The notes under the pieces: model-generated
What the model was told of the DNA's origin: nothing
Databases searched by the model: none
The model's input: the letters and a program-made list of their open reading frames with translations, nothing else
Assembly (NCBI GenBank): GCA_030427935.1
Contig: JAUICI010000016.1
Span: forward strand, 1-36,986
DNA from: Bacteroidia bacterium
GTDB lineage: Bacteria; Bacteroidota; Bacteroidia; Flavobacteriales_D; Crocinitomicaceae
Direction of reading: 5' to 3'
DNA: 36,986 nucleotides
In this document: positions 34,218-36,986 of the stretch, in pieces
Layout: each line of letters begins with the position of its first letter
How positions within the stretch are numbered: the stretch's first letter is position 1
Position numbers and translations under genes: made by a program

Positions 34218-34256
34218 GTTCTAGGTGCTAAGTTCTAAGTTCTATGCTGAAAGTTA
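34215..34256 (+). repeat. Degenerate heptamer array beginning at the M20 stop codon
   Basis: Consecutive 7-base units read TAGGTTC, TAGGTGC, TAAGTTC, TAAGTTC, TATGCTG, AAAGTTA. The first three bases are the TAG stop codon of the peptidase gene. The array decays toward the next gene, whose ATG at 34262 follows within 6 bases. Confidence 0.7.
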
Positions 34257-34261
34257 GGAGT

Positions 34262-34783
34262 ATGATCAAATCGAAATGGTTTCGGACCGTTCTTGTTGTT
34301 AAGATCGTAGTTAAGGTTTTGATTTTGATGTTTGTGATGAACTCTTGCATGACTTATGAGGAAGTGCAGTTTCAGGGCGTGGATGGATTTAAAATTGATA
34401 AAGTAGACAAAGATCAGGTGAAGTTGAGGTTCAATGCGAAAATCAACAATCCTAATGATTATAATATTTCTGTGAAAGCGACCAATGTAGATCTTGGTGT
34501 GAATGGAAAGTCTTTGGCTCGTGCAAGCACTGGAAAGAAAGTTGTGATTAAGAAAAACACGTCAGATTCCTATCCAGTTGAAGTAACAGTGAAATTAAAA
34601 GATCTTTTGGGAGGTCTTGGGAATTCCATGATGAACATGTTTACTGGAGGCTCTCTCGATCTCACCATAAAAGGAGATGCAAAAGTAAGCGCTAAGGGAT
34701 TGTCGAAAAAGTTTCCTATTGAATTTACCTATCCTGTAAATCCTCAAGATTTGAATATGGGCGGATTCAATATGTTCAAATAA
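34262..34783 (+). CDS. LEA type 2-like lipoprotein or membrane-anchored protein
   Basis: 173 residues from the ATG at 34262; an ATG at 34244 lies inside the heptamer repeat and is less likely. The N-terminus (MIKSKWFRTVLVVKIVVKVLILMFVMNSCMTYEEV) is a signal with a possible, imperfect lipobox at MNSC. The mature part is a single LEA-2/WHy beta-sandwich: VDKDQVKLRFNAKINNPNDY, the typical 'NPN' motif, then VDLGVNGKSLARASTGKKVV and a final strand rich in basic residues. LEA-2 domains occur in desiccation proteins and in bacterial envelope lipoproteins; the function here is unknown. The gene ends 6 bases before the DUF255 gene. Confidence 0.85.
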   Translation: MIKSKWFRTVLVVKIVVKVLILMFVMNSCMTYEEVQFQGVDGFKIDKVDKDQVKLRFNAKINNPNDYNISVKATNVDLGVNGKSLARASTGKKVVIKKNTSDSYPVEVTVKLKDLLGGLGNSMMNMFTGGSLDLTIKGDAKVSAKGLSKKFPIEFTYPVNPQDLNMGGFNMFK

Positions 34784-34789
34784 GAAAAG

Positions 34790-36805
34790 ATGGACAATTC
34801 TTCCCGAAAATCGAATGCCTTAATTCACGAATCTTCCCCTTATCTGTTGCAGCATGCCTATAATCCTGTTGAATGGGTTTCATGGAGCGAAGAAGCTTTC
34901 AGTCAAGCTAAAGAGGAGAATAAATTAGTCATCATTAGCATTGGTTATTCCTCCTGCCATTGGTGCCATGTCATGGAACATGAATCATTTGAGGACGAAG
35001 AGGTGGCTAAAGTGATGAATTCACATTTCGTATGCATTAAAGTTGACCGTGAAGAGCGTCCAGATGTGGATCAGGTTTATATGACGGCTGTTCAGTTAAT
35101 GACTGGTCAAGGTGGATGGCCTTTAAATTGCATAACGCTACCTAACGGAAAACCGATTTACGGGGGAACCTATTTTAAAAAGGAACAATGGATTCAAATT
35201 CTAAACAAACTAGCAGATCTTTATAAAACAGAGCCTGATCGGATGGCCCAATATTCGGAAGAAGTTTCAGAGGGAATTCAGTCTTCTGATTTAATAGAGG
35301 TCAGCCAAGATCAAGATTTTTCCGAAGATAAATTGGATGAAATTTTGATCAACTGGAAACGTAGATTTGATACTACTGAAGGTGGTCCAAACAAAGCGCC
35401 GAAATTTCCATTGCCCAATAATTATGATTTTTTACTTCGTTCTTATTACCATAAAAGATATTCTGAACTAAAGGAACATATTGAATTGACCCTAGATAAA
35501 ATGGCCTGTGGGGGTATTTTTGATCAAATTGGTGGTGGCTTTGCGCGTTATTCTGTAGATGCACTTTGGAAAGTTCCTCATTTTGAAAAAATGCTCTATG
35601 ATAATGGGCAGATAATTGGTCTGTATTCTGATGCCTACAAAGTGTTCAGAAAAGCACATTATAAGGAAGTCGTTGAGAAAACCTTTTCTTGGCTTCAAAA
35701 TGAAATGAAGGATGAATCAGGTGCTTATTATTCCGCTTTGGATGCAGATTCGGAAGGAGAAGAAGGAAAGTTCTATGTCTGGAAAGAACAAGAATTGGTG
35801 GAAGTTTTGGGTGATGATTTTCAATTGGCTAAAGAAGTCTATCAAATCAATTCAAAAGGATTTTGGGAGCATGGAAATTACATTTTACACCGAAACGAAA
35901 ACCTTGAAAAAATTGCTGAAGAATTCAGTATTGATGAAGAGGCCTTAATCGGGAAAATCCACTTGATGGATCAAAAACTGATGAAAGTCCGATCGACTAG
36001 AGTTCGGCCCGGATTGGATGATAAATGTCTCACCGCATGGAACGCTCTGTTGATTTCGGGATTGTGTAAAGCCTACCAGACTTTCAAAGAAGAAAAATTC
36101 TTAACTACGGCAAAAGAAATTGGAAAATGGATCATTGAGATTCAATTGAAGGATGGTCAGCTATTTCATACCTACAAAAATGGAGCTTCAACTATTTCAG
36201 GATTCCTAGATGATTATGCAACTTCAATTCAAGCTTTTCTAGATTTATATGAGATCACTTTTGATTCGAATTATTTCAATACAGCCAAAGAATTGTTGAA
36301 AGAAACAGATACCTCGTTTTTAAATGAAGAGAATCAACTCTACTATTTTGCTTCTTCTTCAAGTGAGTTGATCGTTAGAAAAACAGAAACCGAAGACAAT
36401 GTGATTCCTTCAACGAATTCAATCATGGCAAGAAATCTTTTCCGAATAGGGACGATTTTAGATGATCAAATACTTCTCGATCGATCCAAGATCATGTTGT
36501 CCGCAGTTTACAATGGAATGGAACAATATGGTTCGGCTTATTCCAATTGGGGATTGCTCTTATTGGATCATGTTAAACCCGTGAATGAAATCGTTGTCAC
36601 TGGCTCAAATTGGCAGGAAAAACTCCAAGAAATTCAATCCAAATACATTCCAAATGCGATTTTTCTAGGAGGAGAATCCAATACAATCCAGAGTCCATTA
36701 GCGGAAGGGAAGTTTGGTGGTGAGCAAATTTTTGTATGTCAGAACAAGACGTGTGAGTTGCCTTCGGAGTCTATTGAGATTGCTTTGGGGAACGTTCTTT
36801 ATTAA
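34790..36805 (+). CDS. DUF255 / YyaL-type thioredoxin-fold plus (alpha/alpha)6-barrel protein
   Basis: 671 residues. The N-terminal thioredoxin-like domain (about 1-160) contains [19 protein letters not shown] and [20 protein letters not shown] with a CxxC pair at Cys56/Cys59, then [20 protein letters not shown] and [20 protein letters not shown]. The rest is an alpha/alpha barrel with [51 protein letters not shown] and [14 protein letters not shown], matching the YyaL/SPATA20 family (typically 650-700 residues), so it is full length. The biochemical role is poorly established; the barrel resembles N-acylglucosamine 2-epimerases and glycosidases. It is 6 bases after the LEA-2-like gene. Its TAA stop begins another heptamer array. 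Confidence 0.95.
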   Translation: MDNSSRKSNALIHESSPYLLQHAYNPVEWVSWSEEAFSQAKEENKLVIISIGYSSCHWCHVMEHESFEDEEVAKVMNSHFVCIKVDREERPDVDQVYMTAVQLMTGQGGWPLNCITLPNGKPIYGGTYFKKEQWIQILNKLADLYKTEPDRMAQYSEEVSEGIQSSDLIEVSQDQDFSEDKLDEILINWKRRFDTTEGGPNKAPKFPLPNNYDFLLRSYYHKRYSELKEHIELTLDKMACGGIFDQIGGGFARYSVDALWKVPHFEKMLYDNGQIIGLYSDAYKVFRKAHYKEVVEKTFSWLQNEMKDESGAYYSALDADSEGEEGKFYVWKEQELVEVLGDDFQLAKEVYQINSKGFWEHGNYILHRNENLEKIAEEFSIDEEALIGKIHLMDQKLMKVRSTRVRPGLDDKCLTAWNALLISGLCKAYQTFKEEKFLTTAKEIGKWIIEIQLKDGQLFHTYKNGASTISGFLDDYATSIQAFLDLYEITFDSNYFNTAKELLKETDTSFLNEENQLYYFASSSSELIVRKTETEDNVIPSTNSIMARNLFRIGTILDDQILLDRSKIMLSAVYNGMEQYGSAYSNWGLLLLDHVKPVNEIVVTGSNWQEKLQEIQSKYIPNAIFLGGESNTIQSPLAEGKFGGEQIFVCQNKTCELPSESIEIALGNVLY

Positions 36806-36858
36806 ATTAAAAATTAAAAATTAAAAATTAAAAATTAAAAATGAAGAATGAAGAATGG
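36803..36858 (+). repeat. Heptamer array beginning at the stop codon of the DUF255 gene
   Basis: Eight consecutive 7-base units: TAAATTA, four copies of AAAATTA, AAAATGA, AGAATGA, AGAATGG. The first unit starts with the TAA stop codon, and the sequence drifts gradually from AAAATTA to AGAATGG. Confidence 0.85.
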
Positions 36859-36874
36859 TCTCATTTTATACTTT

Positions 36875-36986
36875 CCAATAGTCCAATAGTCCAATAGTCC
36901 AATAGTCCAATAGTCCAATAGTCCAATAGTCCAATAGTCCAATAGTCCAATAGTCCAATAGTCCAATAGTCCAATAGTCCAATAGT
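36875..36986 (+). repeat. Perfect 8-bp tandem array (CCAATAGT), cut by the window end
   Basis: Fourteen exact, uninterrupted copies of CCAATAGT run from 36875 to the last base, so the true length is unknown. There are no spacers, which excludes CRISPR. The unit is not a multiple of 3 and carries stop codons (AATAG), so it is non-coding. Perfect copies suggest recent slippage-driven expansion and probable copy-number variation between isolates. Confidence 0.95.

Noticed and set aside
36875-36986. CCAATAGT array considered as a CRISPR array
   Set aside because: The units are 8 bases with no unique spacers between them; this is a simple tandem repeat.

Overview
The window is AT-rich, gene-dense bacterial DNA that I assign to Bacteroidota, most likely a flavobacterium-like member. 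The evidence is two giant secreted proteins ending in the 'gliding motility-associated C-terminal domain' (a type IX secretion signal), choice-of-anchor L and SprB-like repeats, several lipoproteins with an LFSC lipobox, and repeated TAnnTTTG-type -7 promoter elements in place of classical -35/-10 boxes. I saw no rRNA, tRNA, CRISPR array, phage or transposase.

Layout. 1-6181 (+): the tail of a Wzz-like chain-length protein, an O-antigen ligase, an ABC exporter pair (ATPase plus permease), a Ppx/GppA phosphatase and a sigma-54-type response regulator that lacks a DNA-binding domain. 6252-9693 (-): two tandem paralogous lipoproteins, a TPR/PD40 periplasmic protein and an EI24-type membrane protein. 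9796-11151 (+): purB. 11175-12012 (-): an ECF sigma factor overlapping a tiny soluble zinc anti-sigma candidate. 12092-15855 (+): a compact operon divergent from the sigma factor, with one lipoprotein and two large paralogous secreted proteins, each of four beta-rich modules, that I cannot name. 15848-16411 (-): a CPBP membrane protease-like protein. 16465-20056 (+): MscS-type channel, SulP transporter and thioredoxin. 20065-20178: a nested inverted-repeat element that may be a structured RNA. 20180-20656 (-): DUF985 cupin. 20698-24491 (+): SPFH protein, small membrane protein, orphan histidine kinase and gpmI. 24537-32609 (-): the two giant surface proteins with a small secreted protein between them. 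32811-36805 (+): M20 peptidase, LEA-2-like protein and a DUF255/YyaL-type thioredoxin-fold protein. The window ends in short tandem repeats.

Most of the window is housekeeping and cell-envelope biology, not an obvious accessory island. The points that most deserve a second look are the structured element at 20065-20178, heptamer repeat arrays that begin exactly at stop codons (34215 and 36803) followed by a perfect 8-bp array running off the window, the unnamed secreted-protein operon beside the ECF sigma/anti-sigma pair, the response regulator without a helix-turn-helix, and the ~2.1-kb duplicated segment shared by the two giant surface proteins. No intergenic stretch exceeds about 200 bases.
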